Source: JAAFIP01 sp963775085 (GTDB taxonomy: Bacteria; Pseudomonadota; Gammaproteobacteria; Burkholderiales; Burkholderiaceae_C). Taken from it: 59,282 bases of DNA. The position numbers and the translations under genes are program-made. This document shows, one piece after another, positions 16,881 to 26,358 of the stretch; position 1 is the first letter of the stretch; each line of letters starts with the position of its first letter. The DNA lies in NCBI GenBank assembly GCA_963775085.1, contig CAVZHO010000013.1, positions 1 through 59,282 of the forward strand, written 5' to 3'. The notes under the pieces were generated by a model, which had not been told where the DNA came from, searched no databases, and worked only from the letters and a program-made list of their open reading frames with translations.

Positions 16881-17711
16881 TTACAGCGCAGGTTGGGCGT
16901 TAAGCGTGGACAGCGGCAGGCTGCTGACTTCCTGCAGCAGCCGCGCCAGTTGCAAGCCCGCTGCGTTGACCAGTGCATGGCCCTTGGCGGCGGTTGCGGC
17001 GGCGGCGTTGCCCGCTGCGCCTTGCGGGTGGTAGTCCTGCATTTGCCAACCCAGCTTGGCAGAGGTGCCGTTGCCCAGGATGGGGTATTGGGCGGCGCGG
17101 TCTTGCGATGTGCTGTGGAAATGTTTGGCCTGCGCCATGTCCACCAGTTGTGGTGCCAGCGCCAGCATCATCGAGGTTTCCATATCGCCCGCGTGGATAC
17201 CAAAGCGGTGCTCTTCGGGGGGGAACAGGCTGGTGACGGCATCGCCCAGGGGCAGGTTGTACCAACTGGTGTGGTACACGATGATGTCATGCGCGCTGCG
17301 CAGGTCACGCGCCACGATGTCCATCACGCTGACCTGGCCGCCGTGGCTGTTGAGCAGCACCAGTTTTTTGATGCCTGCGCGCGCTACGCTGGCACCCAGC
17401 TCCATCCAGACGCTGATCAAGGTCTGCGCACTTAAAGTGAGCGTACCGGGGAAACGGATGTGTTCATTGCTTTTGCCGATTTGCTGTGTGGGTAAAAACA
17501 GCACGGGCAGGTCTGCGGGCAGATGCGCCAGCGAGGCATTTACCACGCCATTGACCAAGGTGGTGTCCACGCTCAGGGGCAGGTGCGGGCCGTGCTGCTC
17601 GATGGCGGCTACGGGCAGCACGGCGACAGCGTTACCGATCGAAGGGCTGGCAGCGAGTTGCGCAAAGTGGCGGCTGGTCAGGTCCGCCCAAAACCGGGAT
17701 GGGAGTTGCAT
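16881..17711 (-). CDS. creatininase-family amidohydrolase
   Basis: A 276-residue metal-dependent amidohydrolase. Metal ligands of the creatininase family are visible: E38 and H40 in AIEQHGPHLPL, D49 in VDTT, and the LNSHGGQ motif near 120 with its His. A later GDMETS supplies the distal Glu. The family includes creatinine amidohydrolase, FAPy deformylase (ArfB) and MftE-like enzymes; the exact substrate is not decided here. It is followed in the same direction by nothing close, and preceded by the DUF2145 gene 28 bp away. Confidence 0.85.
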   Translation of the reverse strand: MQLPSRFWADLTSRHFAQLAASPSIGNAVAVLPVAAIEQHGPHLPLSVDTTLVNGVVNASLAHLPADLPVLFLPTQQIGKSNEHIRFPGTLTLSAQTLISVWMELGASVARAGIKKLVLLNSHGGQVSVMDIVARDLRSAHDIIVYHTSWYNLPLGDAVTSLFPPEEHRFGIHAGDMETSMMLALAPQLVDMAQAKHFHSTSQDRAAQYPILGNGTSAKLGWQMQDYHPQGAAGNAAAATAAKGHALVNAAGLQLARLLQEVSSLPLSTLNAQPAL

Positions 17712-17739
17712 CCCCGCATCTTAAAGGCAAGCGGCGCGT

Positions 17740-18726
17740 TCAGTCGAGTGCGATGACCTGATCTTCTGGCCCCGGCACACAACCCTCTGCCACGGGAGAC
17801 CAGCCGCGATGGATGATGATGTGCTGTGCGTTGTGGCAAAACTCGATGCGCTGGGTGCCGGGCATCTTGGCTTGCACAAAGCCTTCGATCGACGCAGGCA
17901 TGCTCACCTGGTAGCGTTGCTGCGCCAGGTCTGCCTCCGGGTGGTCGTCGCGGTGGATCAGCGGGATGAAGGCCCCGGCCCACATCAGCAGGCGGCTGCC
18001 TACCTGCACCGCGCTGGGTAGATAGCCTTGTTGATGTAGCCAGGACTGCGCTGTCGCGCGTGCGTTGGGCCGTGTCGCTGGATAGGCCTCGTCTTGCTCC
18101 ACGCCCTGTGGCACCTCTTTGGAGAGTTGGCCGGAGCCCTTCAACGCACCCAGCGCCGTGGCCAGCAACTCGATCACCCACTGGTTGCAGTTTTGAAAGC
18201 GCAAGCTGTAGGCGTAGGCGTTGGCGCTGTAGTGGGGGTGCAGGAGGGCCAGGGCCTGGGGGTTGTCCAGCGCAGCCGCCTCCACTAGCTTTGCCGCTTC
18301 GGGCGGCAGCAGCACGGCCGACACATAGCCGATAGCAGCGCTGTCGGTACCCAGCACAAAACCCGCCATGCCCTGGTCAAAAATGCGTGGCTTTTGCTCC
18401 TCGCAGGCGTAATAGAGTTGGCGTATCGACCAAGGGGTGTTGGGGCTGCTTTTGAGACTGAAGCCCGCATGCGAGTAGCGGATGCCAAAGCGCGCCAGGT
18501 CCAGGCCCGAGCGCGACAGCAGGGCCACCGCCTGGCCCGAGGCGGCCAACTCGGCTTTGACCACCTCGCTAAAACGCAGCAGTTTGCTTTGCTGGCCCGC
18601 GCTGAGCGGCACCTGGCTGTCGCAGTAGCGCGATACGCCTGCCAGACTGGCGCTGCAAGTGAGCGTGAAGACCGCTGCAATGGCGCAGACCCGAGACAGC
18701 GGGCCCCCCAGCAGCATGGGCGGCAT
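17740..18726 (-). CDS. DUF2145-family exported protein
   Basis: A 328-residue protein with an N-terminal signal segment (VCAIAAVFTLTCSASLAG) and the features of DUF2145: RYSHAGF, WSIRQLYYACEEQKP, and a Cys/Asn-containing RFQNCNQWVIELLATALG. The function is unknown; the NCNQW element resembles papain-like NlpC/P60 cores, but I would not assert that activity. Its ATG overlaps the stop of the preceding gene (TAATG at 18724-18728), so the two are translationally coupled. Confidence 0.75.
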   Translation of the reverse strand: MPPMLLGGPLSRVCAIAAVFTLTCSASLAGVSRYCDSQVPLSAGQQSKLLRFSEVVKAELAASGQAVALLSRSGLDLARFGIRYSHAGFSLKSSPNTPWSIRQLYYACEEQKPRIFDQGMAGFVLGTDSAAIGYVSAVLLPPEAAKLVEAAALDNPQALALLHPHYSANAYAYSLRFQNCNQWVIELLATALGALKGSGQLSKEVPQGVEQDEAYPATRPNARATAQSWLHQQGYLPSAVQVGSRLLMWAGAFIPLIHRDDHPEADLAQQRYQVSMPASIEGFVQAKMPGTQRIEFCHNAQHIIIHRGWSPVAEGCVPGPEDQVIALD

Positions 18727-19199
18727 TACAGCGCCACGGGGTGCGAGGCCAACTCGCGGTAGGCGGCATCGCTCAGCACCAAAAAGAAGGCCGCGTGGGT
18801 CTGCGCGTTGGCAAACTCCAGGCCGTAGGTGTGCGCACGGGCGGCAACCACCTGGCCTTGCGCCAAGCCGCTGTGGTCAAAGGCTTTTTGCGGCAGCGAC
18901 AAAAGGATGTCGTTCACTGCGCCCTGTTCGTCCCTGGTGCCGACGGGGCGCAGGGTCAGCTGCAACACGCCGGGGCGGTTGGGGGCGGCCGCCACCTGGA
19001 TCAACTGGTAGTCGCCCGCGGCGGCCACGGCGGTTTTGGAGCTGCCGCTCGCGCCCGTAAGTGAGTTCGATACACTGCCCACCGAGGTGGTGAGGCTTTC
19101 GGATGCTGACGAGGTTGCGGAACTGGCGGCCAGGGCGGGCAATGCCACAAGACCCATGGCGATGACTAATGCAGTCAGGGAGTGCTGATTAAATTTCAT
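18726..19199 (-). CDS. exported hypothetical protein coupled to the DUF2145 gene
   Basis: A 157-residue protein with a clear signal peptide (MKFNQHSLTALVIAMGLVALPALAA). A Ser/Thr-rich linker (SSATSSASESLTTSVGSVSN) follows, and then a ~95-residue domain (GDYQLIQVAAAPNRPGVLQL onward). I do not recognise the domain. It shares one base with the next gene, and the pair recurs as a unit in my experience of DUF2145 loci, so they probably act together in the envelope. Confidence 0.65.
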   Translation of the reverse strand: MKFNQHSLTALVIAMGLVALPALAASSATSSASESLTTSVGSVSNSLTGASGSSKTAVAAAGDYQLIQVAAAPNRPGVLQLTLRPVGTRDEQGAVNDILLSLPQKAFDHSGLAQGQVVAARAHTYGLEFANAQTHAAFFLVLSDAAYRELASHPVAL

Positions 19200-19280
19200 G
19201 CGGTGCTTTCCAAAAAAAATATTATCGCACCGCCCGTGGCACCCCCACCGAAAACGACCGTAACGAAAAGCGTACTGGGG

Positions 19281-22022
19281 TTACCCGCGCAGGGACGCTT
19301 TTTGGCAAGCACCCAGCGCCGCCTGGGCGATGCTGCTCGCATCCACCTTGAAATACGCCCGCAGGGCGGCGCGGGTATCGCTGCGGCCAAAGCCATCGGT
19401 GCCCAGCGTGGTGTAGCTGCGGCCTGCGGGCAGGTAGGCACGCACACTCTCGGGCAGGGCGCGCACGTAGTCGGTGGCGGCGATGAGGGGGCCGTGGGTG
19501 TGGCGCAGGATTTGCTGGAGCCATGGCGCTTGGGCAGACTCAGCCGATTCACATGCCGCGCCATCGCGGGCCAGCTCGCTCCAGCTGGTGACGCTGATGA
19601 CATCCACGTCAATACCTTGTGCGCTGAGTCGCTCTGCCGCCTTCACTACTTCGGTCAGAATGGCTCCGGAGCCGAGCAGCGTCACTTTTCCTGATGTTTT
19701 AGCCGCATAGTCCTTGTCGTGTGGACGTGAGTAGCTATTAAATAAATAGCATCCACGGAGCACGCCCGCATGCGCGTCAAGAGGCAGATTAGGCTGCGCA
19801 TAGTTCTCGTTCATCAGCGTGATGTAGTAGAAAACGTCTTTTTGTTCCACCATCATCTCGCGCATGCCTGCATCCAGAATGACGGCCAGCTCGCCGGCAA
19901 AGGCCGGGTCGTAGGCCTTGCAGTTGGGGATGGTGGCGGCCACTAAATGGCTGCTGCCGTCCTGGTGTTGCAGGCCTTCGCCGCCCAGCGTGGTGCGGCC
20001 CGAGGTAGCGCCCAGCAGGAAGCCGCGCGCGCGCTGGTCGGCAGCGGCCCAGATGGCATCGCCCACGCGCTGAAAGCCGAACATGCTGTAGTAAATGTAG
20101 AAGGGCAGCATGGCCAAGCCGTGCACGCTGTAGCTGGTGGCCGCTGCTGTCCAGCTGGCGATGGCGCCCGCTTCGCTGATGCCTTCTTCCAGTATCTGGC
20201 CGTCCAGGGCCTCGCGGTAGCTCAGCACCGAGCCAATGTCCTCGGGGGCATAGCGCTGGCCCACGCTGCTGTAGATGCCGACCTGCTTGAACAGGTTGGC
20301 CATGCCAAAGGTGCGCGCCTCATCCGCCACGATGGGCACAATGCGCGGCCCCAGCTGCGGGTCTTTCAGCAGACCGCCCAGCAGGCGCACAAAGGCCATG
20401 GTGGTGGACATTTCTTTGCCATCCGCTTGCAGAGCGAAATGGGCGTAGCTGTTGCCCCGCGCTGCCGCCTGCCTCAAATCTGTGTTCTGCCCATCCGTAG
20501 CATCGCCAGCAGGCGAAATCAATGCAGGCACGCTTACCACCTGCGCCGCCGTGTGCCTTTGGGGCAAGTGGCCGCCCAATGCTGCACGCCGCGCATGCAG
20601 GTACTGCATCTCGGCGCTGCTCTCTTCGGGTTTGTAGTAGCTCAGCGTCTTGGCCTGCTCGTCGGTGAGTGGCAAATTGAATCGGTTGCGGTAGGCAATC
20701 AGTTCGTCCTCGTCCAGCTTTTTCTGGCTGTGCGTGGTCATCTTGCCTTGGCCAGCATTGCCCATGCCGTAGCCTTTTTTGGTGTGCGCCAAGATGACGG
20801 TGGGCTGGCCAGTGTGCGCGGCAGCAGCGGCGTAGGCGGCGTGGATTTTGACGATGTCGTGGCCGCCGCGTTTCAGGCGGTCAATCTGCTCGTCCGTCAT
20901 GCCTTGGGCCAGCGCCGCCAGCTCGGGGTTTTGGCCGAAGAAGGTGTCGCGGTTGTAGCGGCCGTCTTTGGCGGCAAAGGTCTGCATTTGGCCGTCCACG
21001 GTGTTGGCAAAGGTCTTGGCCAGTGCGCCCGTGATGTCGCGCGCAAACAGGCCGTCCCAGTCGCTGCCCCAGATGAGTTTGACCACGTTCCAGCCCGCAC
21101 CGCTGAACAGGCGCTCCAGCTCGTCGATGATGCGGCCATTGCCGCGCACCGGGCCGTCCAGGCGCTGCAAGTTGCAGTTGACCACCCACACCAGGTTGTC
21201 CAGGCCTTCGCGCGATGCCAAGGTCAATGCGCTCATGCTCTCGGGCTCGTCCATCTCGCCGTCGCCAAACACGCCCCACACTTTGCGCTGCGCGCAGTCC
21301 AGTAAATTGCGGTGCGTCAAGTAGCGCATAAAGCGCGCGTGGTAAATGCTGCTGATGGGGCCCAGGCCCATCGAGCCGGTGGGGAACTGCCAAAAATCGG
21401 GCATCAGCCAGGGGTGCGGATAGCTACTCAGCCCGCGTGCGCCGTGCTGCGGGGCTTCGATCTCGCGACGGTAAAAGTTCAGGTCTTGCGCGGTCAAGCG
21501 GCCTTCGAGGAAGGCGCGGGCATAGACACCGGGCGCACTGTGCGGCTGGAAAAACACCAAATCTCCACCGTGCTTATCGCCATGCGCCACGTCGCGCGCC
21601 TTGAAGAAATGGTTGTAGCCCACCTCAAACAAATCCGCCGCGCTGGCGTAGCTGGCAATATGCCCGCCCAGCTCGCCGTAAGCCGCATTGGCCTTGGCCA
21701 CCATCGCCAGCGCGTTCCAGCGCATGAGGGAACCCAGCTTTTCTTCAATCGCCAAGTCGCCGGGGAAGCTGGGCTGCGCGCTCACATGGATGCTGTTGAC
21801 ATAGGGCGTGGTCAGCTCGGGCTGCCAGCCCACGCGCTGCTCGCGCGACAGGGCCACGAGGCCGTCCAGAATCTGCCTGGCGCGCTCGGGCCCTTGCGAG
21901 GCGACAAGCGCGGTAAAGGCATCGCGCCATTCTTGGGTTTCTTGCGGGTCGGGGTCTATCCCCTTATCGCCGCAAGGCTGTGCGAGGGGGGCTAAAAGAT
22001 GGGCGGAGGTGGCAGCGTTCAT
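19281..22022 (-). CDS. aceE: pyruvate dehydrogenase E1 component, homodimeric
   Basis: This 913-residue thiamine-diphosphate enzyme decarboxylates pyruvate and acetylates the E2 lipoyl domain. Recognisable blocks include SYPHPWLMPDFWQFPTGSMG, the cofactor motif GDGEMDEPESMSALTLASRE with its later NCNLQRLDG, KKGYGMGNAG, and STTMAFVRLLGGLLKD. Two stretches look inserted compared with the usual family: ~480-515 (ISPAGDATDGQNTDLRQAAA) and LFNSYSRPHDKDYAAKTSG. The second coincides with an in-frame copy of the dispersed element at 19722-19760. No aceF or lpd is nearby. Confidence 0.93.
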   Translation of the reverse strand: MNAATSAHLLAPLAQPCGDKGIDPDPQETQEWRDAFTALVASQGPERARQILDGLVALSREQRVGWQPELTTPYVNSIHVSAQPSFPGDLAIEEKLGSLMRWNALAMVAKANAAYGELGGHIASYASAADLFEVGYNHFFKARDVAHGDKHGGDLVFFQPHSAPGVYARAFLEGRLTAQDLNFYRREIEAPQHGARGLSSYPHPWLMPDFWQFPTGSMGLGPISSIYHARFMRYLTHRNLLDCAQRKVWGVFGDGEMDEPESMSALTLASREGLDNLVWVVNCNLQRLDGPVRGNGRIIDELERLFSGAGWNVVKLIWGSDWDGLFARDITGALAKTFANTVDGQMQTFAAKDGRYNRDTFFGQNPELAALAQGMTDEQIDRLKRGGHDIVKIHAAYAAAAAHTGQPTVILAHTKKGYGMGNAGQGKMTTHSQKKLDEDELIAYRNRFNLPLTDEQAKTLSYYKPEESSAEMQYLHARRAALGGHLPQRHTAAQVVSVPALISPAGDATDGQNTDLRQAAARGNSYAHFALQADGKEMSTTMAFVRLLGGLLKDPQLGPRIVPIVADEARTFGMANLFKQVGIYSSVGQRYAPEDIGSVLSYREALDGQILEEGISEAGAIASWTAAATSYSVHGLAMLPFYIYYSMFGFQRVGDAIWAAADQRARGFLLGATSGRTTLGGEGLQHQDGSSHLVAATIPNCKAYDPAFAGELAVILDAGMREMMVEQKDVFYYITLMNENYAQPNLPLDAHAGVLRGCYLFNSYSRPHDKDYAAKTSGKVTLLGSGAILTEVVKAAERLSAQGIDVDVISVTSWSELARDGAACESAESAQAPWLQQILRHTHGPLIAATDYVRALPESVRAYLPAGRSYTTLGTDGFGRSDTRAALRAYFKVDASSIAQAALGACQKASLRG

Positions 22023-22131
22023 AGTGTCAGATTGTAGAGAAACGGCGGCAAAACGTCCTGCCGAAATAGGTCGCCATTACTGGCATTGACGGCATAAAAT
22101 AGCGAAAACAAACAATTTAAAGCATATAAAC

Positions 22132-22614
22132 ATGAATAATGCACTAGATGCCGTAGATTTGCGCATCCTCGATGCCCTGCAAACCGATGGCAGTTTAAGC
22201 AACGTAGAGCTGGCCAAGCGCGTCCATCTCAGCCCCTCGCCCTGTCTGGCGCGCGTCAAGTCGCTGGAGGCCAACGGCACCATCCAACGCTACGTGGCCT
22301 TGGCCAACGCGGCGGCGCTGGGCCTGGGCCTGAACGTCTTCATCAACATCAGCCTGAAAACCCAAAGCAAGGAAGCCCTGGCCGAGTTTGAGCGGCGCAT
22401 TGCCGAGCACCACGAGGTGATGGAGTGCTACCTGATGACCGGCGACAGCGACTACCTGATCCGCGTGGCCGTGGCCGATATGGCCGCGCTGGAAAAGTTT
22501 ATTCTGGAGCAGCTCTCGCCCATCCCCGGCCTGGAGAAAATCCGCTCCAGCTTCGCGCTGAAGCAAGTGCGCTATAAAACGGCATTGCCGCTGCCTAAAA
22601 AGACAGACTATTGA
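22132..22614 (+). CDS. Lrp/AsnC-family transcriptional regulator
   Basis: A 160-residue Lrp/AsnC protein with an N-terminal winged HTH (DLRILDALQTDGSLSNVELA, then VHLSPSPCLARVKSLE) and a C-terminal RAM ligand-binding domain (VMECYLMTGDSDYLIRV). It is divergent from aceE with 109 bp between starts. A control link to aceE, with an amino acid or pyruvate-related effector, is plausible but inferred. The gap contains TTGACGGCATAAAAT and an AT-rich stretch just before ATG 22132. Confidence 0.9.
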   Translation: MNNALDAVDLRILDALQTDGSLSNVELAKRVHLSPSPCLARVKSLEANGTIQRYVALANAAALGLGLNVFINISLKTQSKEALAEFERRIAEHHEVMECYLMTGDSDYLIRVAVADMAALEKFILEQLSPIPGLEKIRSSFALKQVRYKTALPLPKKTDY

Positions 22615-22762
22615 ATGTTCCGACGTTCACGACACCGATGGGGTTGCCTCTGCATACAGGGTGACAAATACCCAGCCATCCTGCAGGGTGCGTAAATAAA
22701 CACGACCTATCGCTACGGGCTTCGTTTTGGAACTAAGCTTGCCCCCTGCACTCCACCACTGT

Positions 22763-24994
22763 ATGCGTTTACCTTCTTATTTCTCCAAGTTGCCATTTGC
22801 TATATTATTTGTAGCAATTTATGTCCTGTCAACAGGGACTATGGCGCAAAACAGCTCTTTTTCTAGCGCCAAAGCCGTCGTTACCACCCCCCAGGTGCGG
22901 GCCGAGCTGCTGGCCTTTGCGCCGGACGGCGTGGAGCCGGGCAAGCCGGTGATGGTGGGGCTGCAAATCACCCACAAGCCTGAATGGCATACCTACTGGA
23001 AGAACTCGGGTGATTCTGGCCAGCCGACCGATTTGCAGTGGACGCTGCCTGCGGGGGTGACGGCGGGGGAGATTGTGTGGCCTACGCCGAAGAAGATTCC
23101 GATAGGCACGCTGGCCAACTACGGTTACGAGGGCACGGTGCTGCTGCCGGTGCCGCTGGAAGTGAGCCAACTGTTCAAGCCCGGCCTGCTGGCCAATGAC
23201 CTGGAGGTCAAGCTCAAGGCCGTCTGGCTGGTGTGCAAGCTGGAATGCATCCCCGAGGAGGGCGAGTTTGCCATCAAGATTCCGGTGAAGGGCTCTACCG
23301 CCCTGAGCGCCCCCGCGTTTCAGGCCGCCCAAGCTGCCAGCCCGCGCGAGGTGCCTAACTTGCCCACTTTGGGCCTGAACAGCAGCGCGCAGATTGCTGG
23401 CGACAGGCTGGAATTGAGCATCCATCACCTTCCGGTGGCTGTGCGCGGCAAAACCCTGGCGCTGTTTCCCGAAACGCCCGAGGTGCTGCACAACGCGGCC
23501 ACACTGGGCAAGGATTGGACGCAGGCCTGGAAGGGCGCGGTGTGGACGGCCAGCATGCCCCTCTCGGCCCAGCGCAGCAACAGCCCGCGCGAGATGACCC
23601 TGGTGCTGGCCACTGAGGACGGCAAGGAGGCCTACCGCGTGCAGGCAGCGGTGGTGGGTGACTGGCCCAAAGTGGCGGCGGCGGCGCAGGTGTCGCCCGC
23701 GCTGGAGGCCGCGCTCAAGGCCAATGCTGCCAGCCAGCGCGCACCCGTAGATGCCTCGGGCGTGCCGCTCAATGGCAGCGGCGCTCAAGCGCTGGGCCTG
23801 TTGCCCGCGCTGTTGCTAGCCTTGCTCGGCGGCATGATTTTGAACCTGATGCCCTGCGTTTTCCCCGTGCTGGCCATCAAGGTGATGGGTTTTGCGCGGC
23901 ACGCGGGCGACCGGCGCGCCCATCGGCTGAGCGGCATGGCCTACACCGCCGGTGTGGTGCTGAGTTTTGTGGCGCTGGGCGCGCTCATGCTGGTGCTGCG
24001 CGCGGGCGGTGAGGCGCTGGGCTGGGGCTTTCAGTTGCAGTCGCCGGGGGTGGTGGCGGTGCTGGCGGGGCTGTTTACCTTGATCGGCCTGAACCTGCTG
24101 GGCGTGTTTGAGTTGGGTCACCTGTTGCCCTCCAGCGTGGCCACTTTGCAGGCTAAGAACCCGCAGGTCGACGCATTTTTGTCCGGTGTACTGGCCGTGG
24201 CCATTGCCTCGCCGTGTACCGCGCCGTTCATGGGCGCGTCACTGGGTTTTGCGCTGGGCCTGCCCGCGTGGCAGGCGCTGGCGGTGTTTGCGTTTTTGGG
24301 GATCGGCATGGCGCTGCCGTACCTGGCGGCCAGCCTCCTTCCCGCAGTGGCCCGCCTGCTGCCGCGCCCCGGCGCGTGGATGGAGGTGTTTAAAAAATTC
24401 ATGGCCTTTCCCATGTTTGCCACCGTGGCCTGGCTGGTCTGGGTGCTGGGCCAGCAAAGCGGTATTGACGGCGCTGCGGCGTTGCTGGCGCTCTTGGTGG
24501 CGCTGAGTATGCTGGTGTGGGCGCTGAGTTTGCAGGGGCGGGCGCGCACCGTGGTTGCTACGCTTTCGGTAGCTGTTTGCGCCCTGCTGTATGGGGCTAT
24601 CGGCTCAAATGTCACCCAAAACCTGCCTGAGAGCGCGCCCCAAGCCGTTGCAGGCAGCGCCTGGCAGCCGTGGGAGCCCGGCAAGGTCGACCAGGTGCTG
24701 TCCCAAGGCCAACCGGTCTTCGTCGACTTCACCGCGGCCTGGTGCGTGACCTGCCAGCTGAATAAAAAAACCACCCTGGGCCGCAACGAGGTGTTGCAGG
24801 ATTTTGCTGCCAAAAAGGTGCAGCTCCTGCGCGCCGACTGGACGCGTCGCGACCCGGCCATCACCGCCGCCCTGTCCGCGCTGGGCCGCCAGGGCGTGCC
24901 GGTGTATGTGCTGTACAAACCCGGCAGTGCCCCCATGGTCATGTCGGAAATACTCTCTGTTACCGAGTTGCGCTCGGCTATTGCTAAACTTTAG
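22763..24994 (+). CDS. DsbD/ScsB-like thiol:disulfide interchange protein
   Basis: A 743-residue inner-membrane reductase. An N-terminal periplasmic DsbC-like/DsbD_N domain (EPGKPVMVGLQITHKPEWHT) is followed by a CcdA-type bundle of membrane helices with paired cysteines (NLMPCVFPVLAIKVMG and IASPCTAPFMGASLGF). It ends in a thioredoxin-like domain with AAWCVTC. It passes electrons from cytoplasmic thioredoxin to periplasmic partners; the ScsB type is tied to metal stress. ATG 22763 is used; a TTG at 22727 is possible, and neither has a strong ribosome site. The signal peptide coincides with a dispersed element (22793-22848), and another copy lies at 24553-24602. Confidence 0.85.
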   Translation: MRLPSYFSKLPFAILFVAIYVLSTGTMAQNSSFSSAKAVVTTPQVRAELLAFAPDGVEPGKPVMVGLQITHKPEWHTYWKNSGDSGQPTDLQWTLPAGVTAGEIVWPTPKKIPIGTLANYGYEGTVLLPVPLEVSQLFKPGLLANDLEVKLKAVWLVCKLECIPEEGEFAIKIPVKGSTALSAPAFQAAQAASPREVPNLPTLGLNSSAQIAGDRLELSIHHLPVAVRGKTLALFPETPEVLHNAATLGKDWTQAWKGAVWTASMPLSAQRSNSPREMTLVLATEDGKEAYRVQAAVVGDWPKVAAAAQVSPALEAALKANAASQRAPVDASGVPLNGSGAQALGLLPALLLALLGGMILNLMPCVFPVLAIKVMGFARHAGDRRAHRLSGMAYTAGVVLSFVALGALMLVLRAGGEALGWGFQLQSPGVVAVLAGLFTLIGLNLLGVFELGHLLPSSVATLQAKNPQVDAFLSGVLAVAIASPCTAPFMGASLGFALGLPAWQALAVFAFLGIGMALPYLAASLLPAVARLLPRPGAWMEVFKKFMAFPMFATVAWLVWVLGQQSGIDGAAALLALLVALSMLVWALSLQGRARTVVATLSVAVCALLYGAIGSNVTQNLPESAPQAVAGSAWQPWEPGKVDQVLSQGQPVFVDFTAAWCVTCQLNKKTTLGRNEVLQDFAAKKVQLLRADWTRRDPAITAALSALGRQGVPVYVLYKPGSAPMVMSEILSVTELRSAIAKL

Positions 24995-25034
24995 GACACT
25001 TGGCGAATCTATCAAGCCAATCAGGAGTCCTGCC

Positions 25035-25664
25035 ATGCAACGTCGCCGCCTCATCCCGCAAATCTGTAGTCTGCTCGTCACTACGTTTTTAATAGCTACT
25101 AACGTCCACAGTGCAGCGACAATCGGCCAAAAAGCCCCCGATTTCACACTCAGGGACACGGCGGGCAAGTCGGTGAGTCTGGCCGACTTCAAAGGCAAAA
25201 CCGTGGTGCTGGAATGGCTCAACCCCGGCTGCCCTTATGTGCGCAAGCACTACAGCGGCGGCAATATGCAGTCCACCCAAAAAGATGCCGCCAGCAAAGG
25301 CGTGGTCTGGCTGGCCATCAATTCCACCGACACCGAGCACCCCGACTACCTCAAGCCCGCCGCCCTGCAAGCCTGGATGGGCGAGCAAAAAGCTGCCGCC
25401 AGCCACACCCTGATGGACGAAAGCGGCAAAGCCGGCCAAGCCTACGCAGCGCGCACCACGCCACACATGTACATCGTCAACCCACAGGGCACCTTGGTCT
25501 ACGCCGGTGGCATCGACAGCATCCCCAGCGCCAGCGCCTCCGACATCAAAGCCGCCACCAACTACATCAAAGTCGCTTTGGCAGAAACGGCGGCTGGCAA
25601 ACCCATCAGCGCCGCCCAAACGCGGCCCTATGGCTGCTCGGTGAAGTACAAGAGCGCGATGTAA
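25035..25664 (+). CDS. exported redoxin (thioredoxin-fold) protein
   Basis: A 209-residue protein with AGGAG before ATG 25035. A signal peptide (SLLVTTFLIATNVHSA) is followed by an AhpC/TSA-type redoxin domain: APDFTLRDTAGKSVSLADF, then NPGCPYVRKHY with one Cys where thioredoxins have CxxC. A second Cys lies near the end (PYGCSVKY). Located 40 bp after the DsbD-like gene, it is a likely electron acceptor of that protein. The signal peptide overlaps a piece of the dispersed element (TTTTTAATAGCTACTAACGT). Confidence 0.85.
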   Translation: MQRRRLIPQICSLLVTTFLIATNVHSAATIGQKAPDFTLRDTAGKSVSLADFKGKTVVLEWLNPGCPYVRKHYSGGNMQSTQKDAASKGVVWLAINSTDTEHPDYLKPAALQAWMGEQKAAASHTLMDESGKAGQAYAARTTPHMYIVNPQGTLVYAGGIDSIPSASASDIKAATNYIKVALAETAAGKPISAAQTRPYGCSVKYKSAM

Positions 25665-25707
25665 CCCATTGCATCGGGGCACGGCCCGACTGCGCTATCC
25701 TCAGGGC

Positions 25708-26160
25708 ATGACCGCCCCTGACCAGCCTCTCAACATCCCCCAGCTCCTGCAAACCACCCGCACCATCGCCGTGGTGGGTTGCAGCCCCAAGCCCGAGCGC
25801 GACAGCCACGAGGTGGCGCAGTACCTGCAGCAGCACGGCTACCGCATCGTCCCGGTCAACCCCGTCGTGGCGGCATCCGCCACACCGCAGATCCTGGGTG
25901 AGCGCTGCTACGCCACGCTGCACGACGCCATGCAGGCCCTGCCCCCAGGCCAGCGCTTTGACATCGTGGACGTATTTCGCAACAGCGCGGACGTGCCGCC
26001 GGTGGTGGACGATGCCATCGCCGTGGGCGCGGGCATGGTCTGGCTGCAATTGGGCGTAGCGCATGCGCAGGCAGCGGCCAAGGCACAGGCAGCCGGGCTG
26101 GGCGTGGTGCAAGACCGCTGTATCAAGCTGGACCACATGGCGTGGTTGGCGCAAGGTTGA
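25708..26160 (+). CDS. CoA-binding domain protein (YccU type)
   Basis: A 150-residue CoA-binding, Rossmann-type protein: TIAVVGCSPKPERDSHEVAQ near the start, then YRIVPVNPVV, FDIVDVFRNSADVPPVVDDA and MVWLQLGVAH. These small proteins resemble the CoA-binding domain of succinyl-CoA synthetase; their role is not established. ATG 25708 gives the normal family length. Confidence 0.88.
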   Translation: MTAPDQPLNIPQLLQTTRTIAVVGCSPKPERDSHEVAQYLQQHGYRIVPVNPVVAASATPQILGERCYATLHDAMQALPPGQRFDIVDVFRNSADVPPVVDDAIAVGAGMVWLQLGVAHAQAAAKAQAAGLGVVQDRCIKLDHMAWLAQG

Positions 26161-26358
26161 GTTAAGGGCACGGGGTGAACTTAGACCGCTCTGGCCCATT
26201 GCCCCAGGGCATTCAGGCCGATCGACCGCCGTTTTGCCCATTCGGTCACGCTTTGAAGTAGTTGTTGGCGCTCCAAGGGTATCCTGGGCTGTCGTCCCAC
26301 GGGCCGGGGGCCGCGTTGTAAGCTCGGTCGTCAGTTTTGGTCTTAATGGAGCACCACC

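Noticed and set aside
19947..21305. 452-codon open frame opposite aceE
   Set aside because: It is a shadow of a GC-rich, highly conserved gene; its translation is Val/Gly/Ala/His-rich with no domain.
22620..22730. Reverse-strand peptide KPVAIGRVYLRTLQDGW... ending at a stop near 22629
   Set aside because: It reads like protein and might be a gene remnant, but is too short and matches no family I can name.
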